Positions 7,391 to 13,399 of a stretch of 13,831 bases of DNA are shown in pieces (position 1 is the stretch's first letter; each line of letters begins with the position of its first letter). The position numbers and the translations under genes are program-made. A model generated the notes under the pieces. It was not told the DNA's origin, did no database searches, and saw only the letters and a program-made list of their open reading frames with translations. Source of the stretch: GCA-2746795 sp046496595 (GTDB lineage Bacteria; Chloroflexota; Anaerolineae; Promineifilales; Promineifilaceae); assembly GCA_046496595.1 (NCBI GenBank), contig JAWOGU010000727.1:1-13831 (forward strand), written 5' to 3'.

Positions 7391-7470
7391 GTTCGAGGGC
7401 TAAGCGTTCGACTGAGCTCACGCCAAAGTCCTGTCGAAGCCCGGCTGCCTGTGATAAGCTCAGGCAACGG
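7391..7470. repeat. Composite REP-like repeat between the two receiver genes
   Basis: The spacer contains TTCGAGGGCTAAGC, CCTGTCGAAG and CTCAGGCAACGG, all recurring (with small changes) in the palindromic repeat at 1301-1371. Short inverted pairs are visible (TTCGAC/GTCGAA; CTGAGCT at 7412-7418 with AGCTCAG at 7457-7463). It is a degenerate or composite copy. Confidence 0.6.
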
Positions 7471-7489
7471 TAAAATTTTCGCGGTATCC

Positions 7490-7879
7490 CTAAACACGAA
7501 CCGATACCGGATGCGCCACTACCAACTCGTTCAAAATTTCCAGCAATTCTTTCGGTTCCATTGGTTTTCGGAGATAAGCGTTTGCGCCGGCCGCCAATCC
7601 TTCATCTTCTGCGCCAATTTGGGTGCGCCCGCTGAGCATAATCACCGGAATGGCGTGGGTGCTTGGGTTGGCGCGCAGCTTTTTGCACATGGTAATGCCA
7701 TCCATTTCCGGCATCATGACATCCAAAATAATGGCATCCGGGTGATGTTTCGCCACCTGCGCCAAAGCGTCAAGGCCATTCTCGGCTTCTACGGCCTCAA
7801 AACCACCCAGACCTAACAGCATCGCCAGCATTTGCCGGGTCATCTCTTCGTCATCGACAACCAAAACCAATTTTCCCAT
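7490..7879 (-). CDS. Stand-alone response regulator receiver (CheY-like), copy 2
   Basis: 129-residue receiver-only protein. It keeps the acidic pocket (D9, D10), phospho-acceptor D53 in PDAIILDVMMP, S83 and K105 (YLRKPMEP). Two adjacent ATGs (7882 and 7879) are possible; 7879 is preferred because it reproduces both the MGKL N-terminus and the 6-nt distance to GGAGA seen in the downstream paralogue. It differs from that paralogue mainly in helix alpha-2 (residues 40-46) and at scattered surface positions, so partner choice may have diverged while phosphorylation chemistry is kept. A hairpin followed by a T-rich stretch lies directly upstream (7917-7976). Confidence 0.95.
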   Translation of the reverse strand: MGKLVLVVDDEEMTRQMLAMLLGLGGFEAVEAENGLDALAQVAKHHPDAIILDVMMPEMDGITMCKKLRANPSTHAIPVIMLSGRTQIGAEDEGLAAGANAYLRKPMEPKELLEILNELVVAHPVSVRV

Positions 7880-7916
7880 CATTCTTCTCCACTACTAAGG
7901 TCTTCCACAAAAATAA

Positions 7917-7976
7917 CGGGGATTAAGGGATTAGGAACTAAGATTTAGAGGAAATCTCCAAATCTCCTCATCCCCG
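7917..7976 (-). repeat. Heptamer-type hairpin with T-rich tail, upstream of receiver copy 2
   Basis: The arms 7917-7937 and 7956-7976 pair at 17 of 21 positions and begin with a perfect CGGGGAT/ATCCCCG clamp. Each arm contains short repeats (GGGATTA-like; AAATCTCC twice). Read on the minus strand, the hairpin is followed by GTTATTTTTG, which resembles an intrinsic terminator. It lies between the URO-D gene and the ribosome binding site of receiver copy 2, with no room for a promoter after it, so a leader attenuator or a plain repeat are both possible. Confidence 0.5.
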
Positions 7977-8046
7977 CCTTTTGTTTGTGGTGGTGCGCCA
8001 CGTTCATGAAATCTCTTTTGAAACAAAGGAGCATAAACGCTGCCTA

Positions 8047-8070
8047 CAGGTAGTATAAATTTACTATCTG
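8047..8070. repeat. Small imperfect palindrome downstream of the URO-D gene
   Basis: CAGGTAGTATAA and ATTTACTATCTG pair at 9 of 12 positions, 40 nt past the URO-D stop. No T-run. It could be an operator or a weak 3' hairpin. Apart from this and the hairpin at 7917-7976, the 8001-8109 spacer shows nothing recognisable. Confidence 0.3.
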
Positions 8071-8109
8071 AATTTTTCCCTTTCAGTATATCGACATCCG
8101 CTAAAAAGA

Positions 8110-9099
8110 TTAAGACGCCGATAGTACCAATTCACGTAAGGCGCGAATGCTGCGGGTGGGTGTTGTGACCATGATGACACAGCCTGTGCCGAGAAGTAGC
8201 CGCGTGCCGCGGGTCTGGCTGATGGCGTCATGCGCTTCCGCCAGCGCCTGCTCCGGATTGTCCTGGTGCAGGGTCCAATGATCAACGCCGCCGCTGGCAG
8301 CCCCGGCAATGTGGGCCAGACCATCTGCCAGAGCCGGACTTGTCTCCCGGTCATGCCAATTAACAAACTGCACGGGGTAGTCAGCCACGAGATCAAACAT
8401 GATGTCCGTGCTGTGCAGGTGAACCATGTTGCACCACAGATCCTTGACTGTTTCCAGGATACGGAGATCGTAGGAACGGCCGTTTTCCACAAATTCCTCC
8501 CGGTTCAATAAGGGGTAACGAGCGTGCTGCACGGCATAAAAAATGCCGCTGACGCCGGTTGTTTTGGCGGCTTCAATAAAACGCAGCGTACTTTCCGTGA
8601 TGGTTTCCAGTCCCTTTTTGAACGCTTCAGGGTGGCTGCGCATATGGCTGAACATCACCGGATCAGAGGCCAGATGCTTGGCCTGCGCCAGCGGGGAGAA
8701 GATGGTAGCGATAAAAGGAACCGCTTCCCCTACCTGTTCGCCCACCAACCGCAGCGCTTCAAGCTGTTTGCCCAACATGCCCTGCGTGGGATCCAACGGG
8801 GCGAGTTTCTCCCAATCTTCGGGATGGTGTACCGCCCGCCGCGTATAGTCCCGCGTGCCCTCAATGTGACCCACCCAGGCTGTTTCCACGCCCCAGTCGT
8901 CCACGGAGTAGCTGCTGGACGGCCCCACTTTGAGCAAATCCCAGTCATATTCCTTTTGCCACTGCAAATGGGCGGCAGCCAGGGCGTGGCTGTCTTGATC
9001 ATCTCCCGGCCAATGGCGCCACAACGCCACCGGTACCCGATCCGGTTTTTCCCCGGCAATGACAGCCTCCAGGCGTTTACGTTTGTCAAATTTGGACAT
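8110..9099 (-). CDS. Uroporphyrinogen decarboxylase (URO-D) family protein, not HemE
   Basis: 329 residues with a URO-D/MtaA-type TIM-barrel pattern: N-terminal KRKRLEAVIAGEKPDRVPVALWRHWPGDD, a central HLHSTDIMFDLVADYPVQFVNWHDRETSPALADG, and C-terminal LLLGTGCVIMVTTPTRSIRALREL. The substrate-binding RQAGRY motif of true HemE is absent, and the HxC zinc motif of MtaA-type methyltransferases is not intact (HST here). The reaction is therefore unknown; demethylation, methyl transfer or decarboxylation are family possibilities. The start at ATG 9099 is supported by AGGAAGG (9106-9112), 6 nt upstream. It is followed on the same strand by the receiver pair after a 230-bp spacer with a terminator-like hairpin, so co-transcription is doubtful. 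Confidence 0.85.
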   Translation of the reverse strand: MSKFDKRKRLEAVIAGEKPDRVPVALWRHWPGDDQDSHALAAAHLQWQKEYDWDLLKVGPSSSYSVDDWGVETAWVGHIEGTRDYTRRAVHHPEDWEKLAPLDPTQGMLGKQLEALRLVGEQVGEAVPFIATIFSPLAQAKHLASDPVMFSHMRSHPEAFKKGLETITESTLRFIEAAKTTGVSGIFYAVQHARYPLLNREEFVENGRSYDLRILETVKDLWCNMVHLHSTDIMFDLVADYPVQFVNWHDRETSPALADGLAHIAGAASGGVDHWTLHQDNPEQALAEAHDAISQTRGTRLLLGTGCVIMVTTPTRSIRALRELVLSAS

Positions 9100-9114
9100 G
9101 ATTCACCTTCCTAT

Positions 9115-9207
9115 TATCCGTAACCCGAAGTCCGTATGCCGTTATCCGACGGATTTTCCATAGGCGGAGCCTTCGGATTACAGCATACGGATTACCGAAT
9201 ACGGGTA
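9115..9207. repeat. 35-bp imperfect inverted repeat built from ATCCGTA-like units
   Basis: Arms 9115-9149 and 9173-9207 pair at 27 of 35 positions, with a 23-nt loop; the inner 19 bp pair at 17 positions (core TCCGTATGC). Each arm contains degenerate direct repeats of about 7 nt (ATCCGTA, GTCCGTA, TTATCCG). It starts 3 bp beyond the URO-D ribosome binding site and would form a strong hairpin in that gene's leader. Confidence 0.75.
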
Positions 9208-9253
9208 CTATTTACATCAAAGCGGCCCTTCAAGATTCAAGGGGTTGACGCCA

Positions 9254-9287
9254 TAGGTAGGGACGGTTCGCGAACCGCACCTACCTA
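9254..9287. repeat. 34-bp near-perfect palindrome
   Basis: The arms 9254-9270 and 9271-9287 match at 15 of 17 positions with no loop; the centre is GGTTCGCGAACC. It is unrelated in sequence to the heptamer hairpin just before it. It could be a dispersed palindromic element or a dimeric protein site. Bases 9288-9390 show nothing recognisable. Confidence 0.7.
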
Positions 9288-9394
9288 CCACAGGCGCTGG
9301 TTATCCCCCGGATTCATAAAGACCCTAAAAACGGCGGGTGGCAGGTTCAAGAGCAGGAGCCAGCCATGTAATCCTGCGCACAATATCAGGCCTA

Positions 9395-9403
9395 TGATAC
9401 AAT
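9395..9403 (+). promoter_or_regulatory. Promoter-like TGATACAAT ahead of a possible gene remnant
   Basis: Identical to the extended -10 of queG (5694-5702). It lies 35 bp before an ATG (9439) that has AAAGGATG upstream. No -35 is evident. Confidence 0.3.
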
Positions 9404-9438
9404 GCGACCGGTTTTTTGACAGTAAAGGATGAAAATTG

Positions 9439-9589
9439 ATGAACCCAAACGAAACGGCCGTTTCCCTGGCCCATCCTATCGCCACAAAAACGCCCCGCGC
9501 GCCGGTTCCATGCAGCCCCCTCCGGCGATATCGCTTTGAAAATGGTCGGCCGCGCCACTACCACCCAGTTTGAAGAAAGTGGACAGTAG
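9439..9589 (+). pseudogene. Possible frameshifted small gene remnant
   Basis: An ATG at 9439 with AAAGGATG upstream opens a 44-codon frame (MNPNETAVSLAHPIATK...) ending at 9573. In its second half another frame reads more like protein (PSGDIALKMVGRATTTQFEESGQ with stop at 9587-9589), as if one frameshift near 9500-9520 joined a start to a C-terminus. No family is recognised. It ends 4 bp before the convergent phosphoesterase gene. Chance is a real alternative. Confidence 0.2.
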
Positions 9590-9593
9590 GCAA

Positions 9594-11090
9594 TTACACT
9601 TCCCGCTTCGGCTGAAAATCCGGCTTCTCCTTATCAATCGCTTTGGCATACTGCTTTTGCTGATGCCCCGTCCAACTATCAAAGCCAACCGTGCCCGGTT
9701 CTTTATTATTCTTATCTTCTTGTGAGTTATAAAAAACCAGATACGTCAACTGCTTGATACCTATAAAGTTGGCCGTTTTGTCCAAAGAAATCGTGCGCCG
9801 CAGCCGTTCACGCCAGGTGCCGGTATTCAGATAAATCACATCCCGGTCATCAATATTATCCAGCGGTTTCAACACAGATTCATGGGTATGCCCATACAGA
9901 ATATAACGGACATTACTACCCGGTTCCCGCCATATTTCTTCGTGGTACGCGCCTATAGTATGGTTATCCAATTCCTTGCCTTGCATGACGCGCTCGGCTA
10001 CAGGCAGCAGTAGTTTTAGCAGGCGGCTGGCGTCGGTATGGTCCAACGTAAAATCAATGATATGTCGAAGCGGCGTCTTGGCCGCCGCCCGAATTAACTC
10101 GTCCACACGTGTATTGGGATTCTGCCACTGCTGCACGAACTCAATTTCAAAGAAGCATTTCGCCACCTGATCAATTGTTTTATCCATCGCCTCGCGCACC
10201 TGTTTGCTGTCTTGTTCGGCAATTTTGGAATAGAACCATTCCAGCAGCCGGCCAATGGGGCGCACGTTGTCGGCGTCTTGCATCGCCTCAACCAGTTCGG
10301 GGGTCACCTGAGGGTAATCATCGCGCATACTATCCAGGGTCACCGCCAGATTCACGGCAATTTCCGTCGCTATCACGTCGCCAATCGGCGTCAGGAGATG
10401 ATCTTCTCGGGTATACGCTTCGGTTCCATTGTAGTTGTACACATCAAACTGATGACCATGCCGGGCAAAAACGCCATATACCTCATCTTCATAGGCATAT
10501 TTATACCACCAGGCTCCAGCATCAGGGTCACCATCGACGGTTTTGGGTGTGACTGCCAGCCCCAACTGTTTTTGCAGCTCATCTCGCAGCGAAGGGTATA
10601 AATTGACGGGGCGATCATGGTTGCCCACCACGTAAATAATTTCTACCGGGATCGAAAAATTCTCTATATCGAGATCTTCTTTGGCGGTCTGGCGAAAGTG
10701 TGTGTGGAAGTTGCGGAAGAATTCGAAGGTTTCCCAATTTTGATACAGGATTGTCTTCGGCGGCACATCACTTTTTTTACCGGATGCCGGGAATCGGCCT
10801 AAAATATCCAGGCAGCGCTGTTCGGTGGTGCTGTTCGGGCGCGGGTTGGGGATGTCTGCCAGACCATTTGCACCCCAGAGGCGGTTTTCTGGCGCTTCGT
10901 CAAGCCATTGGGCGGAGCGAATCAGGTCGGGAATGTCACCCAGCAGCAGCAGTTTCAGTTCGGTGGCTTTATTTTTCCACGCCAGATCAACAATCCCGGA
11001 CATGAAGACTTGTTTAAAAGCTTTAGCCGGTAAATTATGATTGCCGGATGTGCCATCCACAAAATGCAGGTCACTAATTACAACAAGCAT
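9594..11090 (-). CDS. Calcineurin-like metallophosphoesterase
   Basis: 498 residues. All signature blocks of the dinuclear-metal phosphoesterase fold are present: DLH at 7-9 (VISDLHFVDG), GD at 51-52 (LLLGDIPDL), GNHD at 156-159 (YVVGNHDRP), a later metal histidine in ARHGHQFD, and GHTH at 400-403 (ILYGHTHES). The start is ATG 11090: AAGGAGGG (11095-11102) lies 4 nt upstream and the fold begins at residue 2. The open frame extends to 11150 but those 20 residues have no support. Between the GHQFD and GHTH blocks lies a helical insert of about 150 residues (IGDVIATEIAVNLAVTLDS through PVAERVMQG), unusual for a minimal phosphoesterase and perhaps a substrate-binding cap. No signal peptide is seen, so it is probably cytoplasmic. 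Substrate (nucleotide, lipid or other phosphoester) is unknown. It is convergent with the 9439-9589 remnant and divergent from the SDR gene. Confidence 0.92.
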   Translation of the reverse strand: MLVVISDLHFVDGTSGNHNLPAKAFKQVFMSGIVDLAWKNKATELKLLLLGDIPDLIRSAQWLDEAPENRLWGANGLADIPNPRPNSTTEQRCLDILGRFPASGKKSDVPPKTILYQNWETFEFFRNFHTHFRQTAKEDLDIENFSIPVEIIYVVGNHDRPVNLYPSLRDELQKQLGLAVTPKTVDGDPDAGAWWYKYAYEDEVYGVFARHGHQFDVYNYNGTEAYTREDHLLTPIGDVIATEIAVNLAVTLDSMRDDYPQVTPELVEAMQDADNVRPIGRLLEWFYSKIAEQDSKQVREAMDKTIDQVAKCFFEIEFVQQWQNPNTRVDELIRAAAKTPLRHIIDFTLDHTDASRLLKLLLPVAERVMQGKELDNHTIGAYHEEIWREPGSNVRYILYGHTHESVLKPLDNIDDRDVIYLNTGTWRERLRRTISLDKTANFIGIKQLTYLVFYNSQEDKNNKEPGTVGFDSWTGHQQKQYAKAIDKEKPDFQPKREV

Positions 11091-11094
11091 GGCG

Positions 11095-11102
11095 CCCTCC
11101 TT
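11095..11102 (-). promoter_or_regulatory. Ribosome binding site deciding the phosphoesterase start
   Basis: AAGGAGGG on the minus strand, near-consensus, 4 nt before ATG 11090. It selects this start over the in-frame start at 11150. Confidence 0.75.
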
Positions 11103-11199
11103 CGGGCAATATCTTACTGGAATGTAGGGCGAGAAGGCGGTCTGGAACATGCTGTTGCTCTCGCTCTAAAATCCTAAATTGAAGTAAACAAGTCTACAA

Positions 11200-11208
11200 A
11201 TAATACCA
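11200..11208 (-). promoter_or_regulatory. Possible promoter -10 of the phosphoesterase gene
   Basis: TGGTATTAT on the minus strand fits an extended -10 (TGn plus TATTAT), about 110 bp before the ATG. No convincing -35. The rest of the spacer 11103-11297 shows nothing recognisable. Confidence 0.3.
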
Positions 11209-11297
11209 AACCGGAAAGTGGTTCTCGCCCGCCTGTTCACATTCTAGCGGAAATGCAGGCGAATCTCAATGTTGGTGAACCGTTTCAAACTTTCTTC

Positions 11298-11327
11298 TTG
11301 ACATACTGACCCAGGGTCATTTACAAT
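11298..11327 (+). promoter_or_regulatory. SDR gene promoter (TTGACA - 18 bp - TACAAT)
   Basis: Consensus -35 TTGACA at 11298-11303, 18-bp spacer, -10 TACAAT at 11322-11327; start point expected near 11334. It is the best sigma-70-type promoter in the window. One operator lies inside the spacer and a second covers the start point. Confidence 0.75.
11307..11319. promoter_or_regulatory. Operator 1, TetR-like 13-bp palindrome
   Basis: TGACCCAGGGTCA is a perfect palindrome about a central base, lying between the -35 and -10. Its centre is 21 bp from that of operator 2. Confidence 0.7.
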
Positions 11328-11340
11328 TGACCCCGGGTCA
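11328..11340. promoter_or_regulatory. Operator 2, TetR-like 13-bp palindrome
   Basis: TGACCCCGGGTCA has the same half-sites as operator 1 and differs only in the central base. It begins right after the -10 and covers the expected start point, a classical repression position. Confidence 0.7.
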
Positions 11341-11376
11341 GTTATCTGATCACAATTCGTTTAAGGAGAGATATTT

Positions 11377-12258
11377 ATGGCAGAAAACGGCCGTTTACAC
11401 CAAAAACTCATCATGATCACCGGCGCCACCTCCGGCATTGGCAAAGTGACCGCCCACAACCTGGCGGCGCAAGGCGCCTCCCTCATTCTCGTGGCGCGTA
11501 GTGAAGAAAAAGCGCGGGCAGTCCAGGCCAGCATTCAACAACAAACCGGCGTGCAGCCGGAGTACTTGCTGGCAGATTTGGCCGACATGGACCAAATTCG
11601 GCAGCTTGTGGCCCAATTCCAGACCCGGCATGAGCGCCTCGATGTGCTGGTCAATAACGCCGGCGCGTTCTTTTTGAACCGGCAGGAAACGGCGGCAGGT
11701 TTCGAGATGACCTGGGCTACCAATCACCTCAGCTACTTCCTGCTCACCAACCTGCTGGTAGACAATCTCAAAGCGAGCAGCGCCGCCCGTGTGATCAATG
11801 TGTCGTCAGACGCCCACAAAGCCGGCGAGATATTTTTTGATGATCCCAATTTGACAAACAATTTCAACAGTTGGAAAGCCTACAGCCAATCCAAACTGGC
11901 TAACGTTATGTTTACTTACGAGCTGGCGCACCGCCTGGAAGCCAGCAACATCACGGCCAATGCCCTCCATCCCGGTTTTGTGCGCACCGGGTTTGCCAAA
12001 AATAACGGCCGTTTCTCCCGCCTGATCATGCCCCTCATCCACCTGGGAGCCATCAGCGAAGAAAAAGGAGCAGAGACGCCGACGTATCTGGCGGCGTCTC
12101 CGGAAGTAGAAGGCGTCACGGGAAAATACTTTGACAAGAAAAAGGCGATCCCGAGCAGCGCCCGATCCTACGACGAAGCGGCCCAAAAACGGCTGTGGGA
12201 CTTGAGCGCCGAAATGGTTGGTTTAGCTGTGAATCTGCCAGAAATGGGAACCGGCTAA
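11377..12258 (+). CDS. Short-chain dehydrogenase/reductase (classical SDR, retinol-dehydrogenase-like)
   Basis: 293-residue NAD(P)-dependent oxidoreductase. Rossmann glycine motif TGATSGIG (15-22), NNAG at 93-96, catalytic serine in INVSS (143-144) and the YSQSK motif (Y169, K173); a later HPGFVRTGF loop and the retinol-dehydrogenase-like layout suggest oxidation or reduction of a lipophilic alcohol or carbonyl. Arg in VARSEE after the second strand favours NADP(H), as inference. AAGGAGAG ends 7 nt before ATG 11377. The strong promoter with twin palindromic operators says the gene is switched by a dimeric repressor, probably TetR-like, encoded outside the window. Its stop codon TAA is half host and half transposon: TA is the target site and the final A is the first base of the IS630 element. 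Before insertion the stop would have been TAG, leaving the protein unchanged. Confidence 0.95.
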   Translation: MAENGRLHQKLIMITGATSGIGKVTAHNLAAQGASLILVARSEEKARAVQASIQQQTGVQPEYLLADLADMDQIRQLVAQFQTRHERLDVLVNNAGAFFLNRQETAAGFEMTWATNHLSYFLLTNLLVDNLKASSAARVINVSSDAHKAGEIFFDDPNLTNNFNSWKAYSQSKLANVMFTYELAHRLEASNITANALHPGFVRTGFAKNNGRFSRLIMPLIHLGAISEEKGAETPTYLAASPEVEGVTGKYFDKKKAIPSSARSYDEAAQKRLWDLSAEMVGLAVNLPEMGTG

Positions 12259-12279
12259 GTAAACCCAAATAAGTATCTT
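12258..12279 (+). repeat. IS630 left terminal inverted repeat
   Basis: 22 bp, 17 matches with the right end; it starts with the A that completes the SDR stop codon. Confidence 0.85.
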
Positions 12280-12300
12280 GAGAAAGTCATCAAAAGCACC

Positions 12301-12309
12301 TGTTATAAT
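12301..12309 (+). promoter_or_regulatory. Transposase promoter -10
   Basis: TGTTATAAT is a perfect extended -10 (TATAAT at 12304-12309), 23 bp before the ATG. A TTGAGA at 12278-12283 is a possible -35 but the 20-bp spacing is long. The leader would be about 17 nt with only a weak Shine-Dalgarno. Confidence 0.5.
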
Positions 12310-12332
12310 AGAGAGCAAGAGTAAGAATAGAA

Positions 12333-13379
12333 ATGACGCCCGGAGGTGCAGAGATTTTGCGACAAGTACGCCCACCAAAAAAGAAAGAAAAAGAAGAATT
12401 GGAACGAATGACCCAACAAGAAGTCGGCCGGGTAGCGCTGCGAGCCCAGATGATATTGCTTTCGGCGCGAGGATTCAGTGTCCCGGATATTGCCAACATG
12501 CAGGACACGAGTGATGTGACCTTGTACAACTGGTTGGATCGCTTTGATGCCGAAGGGCCGGCGGGATTGTATGACCGGCCGCGTGAAGGTCGGCCACCAA
12601 AAGTAAATGAACATATCGAAGAAGTGGTCGAAAAAACCATGAGTCAACCATCGACCGAGCAGAACTACAATTTCACTTATTGGACAGTGCCGTTGCTGGT
12701 CGAACATCTCAAACGAACTGTCGAGGAGAGTTTTTGTGCCGAAACAATTCGCACGCTTTTGCATCGGTTGGGCTTTCGCTGTCGTCGGCCACGCTGGGCG
12801 GTGATGCGGGATGACCCCCAGAAAGCAGAACGGATGAGGGCCATTGCCCAAGCCATCCTGACCGCTGAGGATGAGACAGTGGTGCTCATTGAAGATGAAA
12901 CGATCTTCAAAAGCTTGCCACCCTTGCGAAAAATGTGGATGCGTATCGGCCAACAGACTCGTATCCCGACCCCTTTCCAGAACAACGACACCTGCCTCTA
13001 TGGAGCACTGGAGTTGAACCAAGGCGAATGTGTCTATGCCTTTCATGACAAAGCCAAATCGGAGAACACCATTGCTTACTTGGAACAATTGCTGGCTCAT
13101 TATCCTGACCAACCTATCCTCTTAATCTGGGACCAGGCCCGCTTTCACACCGCCCAATTGGTTGAAGAGTGGTTAGCTGATCATCCTCGTATTACCACGA
13201 TGCTATTGCCTAAATATGCTCCAGAGTTGAATCCCATTGAAGATATTTGGCAAGTTCTTAAAGACCGTGTCGCCGCTAACTTGACGCGCTCCATTGAAGC
13301 GATTCAAGCGGCTTGTATCCGTTTCTTTGACGAGGAACAGCCGACTGACCTCTTGAGGATGGCTGGCCTTCTAGCCTAA
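12333..13379 (+). CDS. IS630 family transposase
   Basis: 348 residues. An N-terminal HTH region (about 29-90: ALRAQMILLSARGFSVPDIA, then TLYNWLDRFDAEGPAGLYDRP, then the GRPPK hook) binds the element ends. The catalytic domain has D188 (LIEDET), D267 (IWDQARFH) and E303 (LNPIEDIW), with 35 residues between the last two: the D-D35-E arrangement of the IS630/Tc1/mariner superfamily. No frameshift or internal stop, so it is probably active. A later in-frame Met at residue 26 is possible, but 12333 keeps the full N-terminus. The stop TAA lies at the edge of the right terminal repeat. Confidence 0.96.
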   Translation: MTPGGAEILRQVRPPKKKEKEELERMTQQEVGRVALRAQMILLSARGFSVPDIANMQDTSDVTLYNWLDRFDAEGPAGLYDRPREGRPPKVNEHIEEVVEKTMSQPSTEQNYNFTYWTVPLLVEHLKRTVEESFCAETIRTLLHRLGFRCRRPRWAVMRDDPQKAERMRAIAQAILTAEDETVVLIEDETIFKSLPPLRKMWMRIGQQTRIPTPFQNNDTCLYGALELNQGECVYAFHDKAKSENTIAYLEQLLAHYPDQPILLIWDQARFHTAQLVEEWLADHPRITTMLLPKYAPELNPIEDIWQVLKDRVAANLTRSIEAIQAACIRFFDEEQPTDLLRMAGLLA

Positions 13380-13399
13380 GTTACTTTTTGGGGTCCACT
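13378..13399 (-). repeat. IS630 right terminal inverted repeat
   Basis: 22 bp, 17 matches with the left end. Its last base (T on plus) supplies the third base of the stop codon of the convergent DUF1905-like gene. Confidence 0.85.

Larger units (their letters stand above)
12258..13399 (+). mobile_element. IS630-family insertion sequence, 1142 bp, apparently complete
   Basis: The left end AGTAAACCCA and right end (reverse complement) AGTGGACCCC begin imperfect 22-bp terminal inverted repeats (12258-12279 and 13378-13399) matching at 17 of 22 positions. It is flanked by TA on both sides (12256-12257 and 13400-13401), the usual IS630/Tc1 duplication. It carries one intact transposase and its own promoter. 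Removing element plus one TA gives host sequence CCGG-CTAG-CTG, with CTAG forming the overlapping stops of two convergent genes. The intact frame and ends suggest a recent arrival. It lacks the AACGGCCGTT word common in the rest of the window. Confidence 0.9.

Noticed and set aside
7356..7421. Longer N-terminus for receiver copy 1
   Set aside because: The paralogue starts at MGKL with the same spacing to GGAGA, and the upstream part is spacer and repeat.
11091..11150. Longer N-terminus for the phosphoesterase
   Set aside because: A near-consensus ribosome binding site selects ATG 11090 and the fold starts right there.
12303..13112. 269-codon open frame on the minus strand within the IS
   Set aside because: It is antisense to the intact transposase, which has complete HTH and D-D35-E motifs; the translation shows no family pattern.
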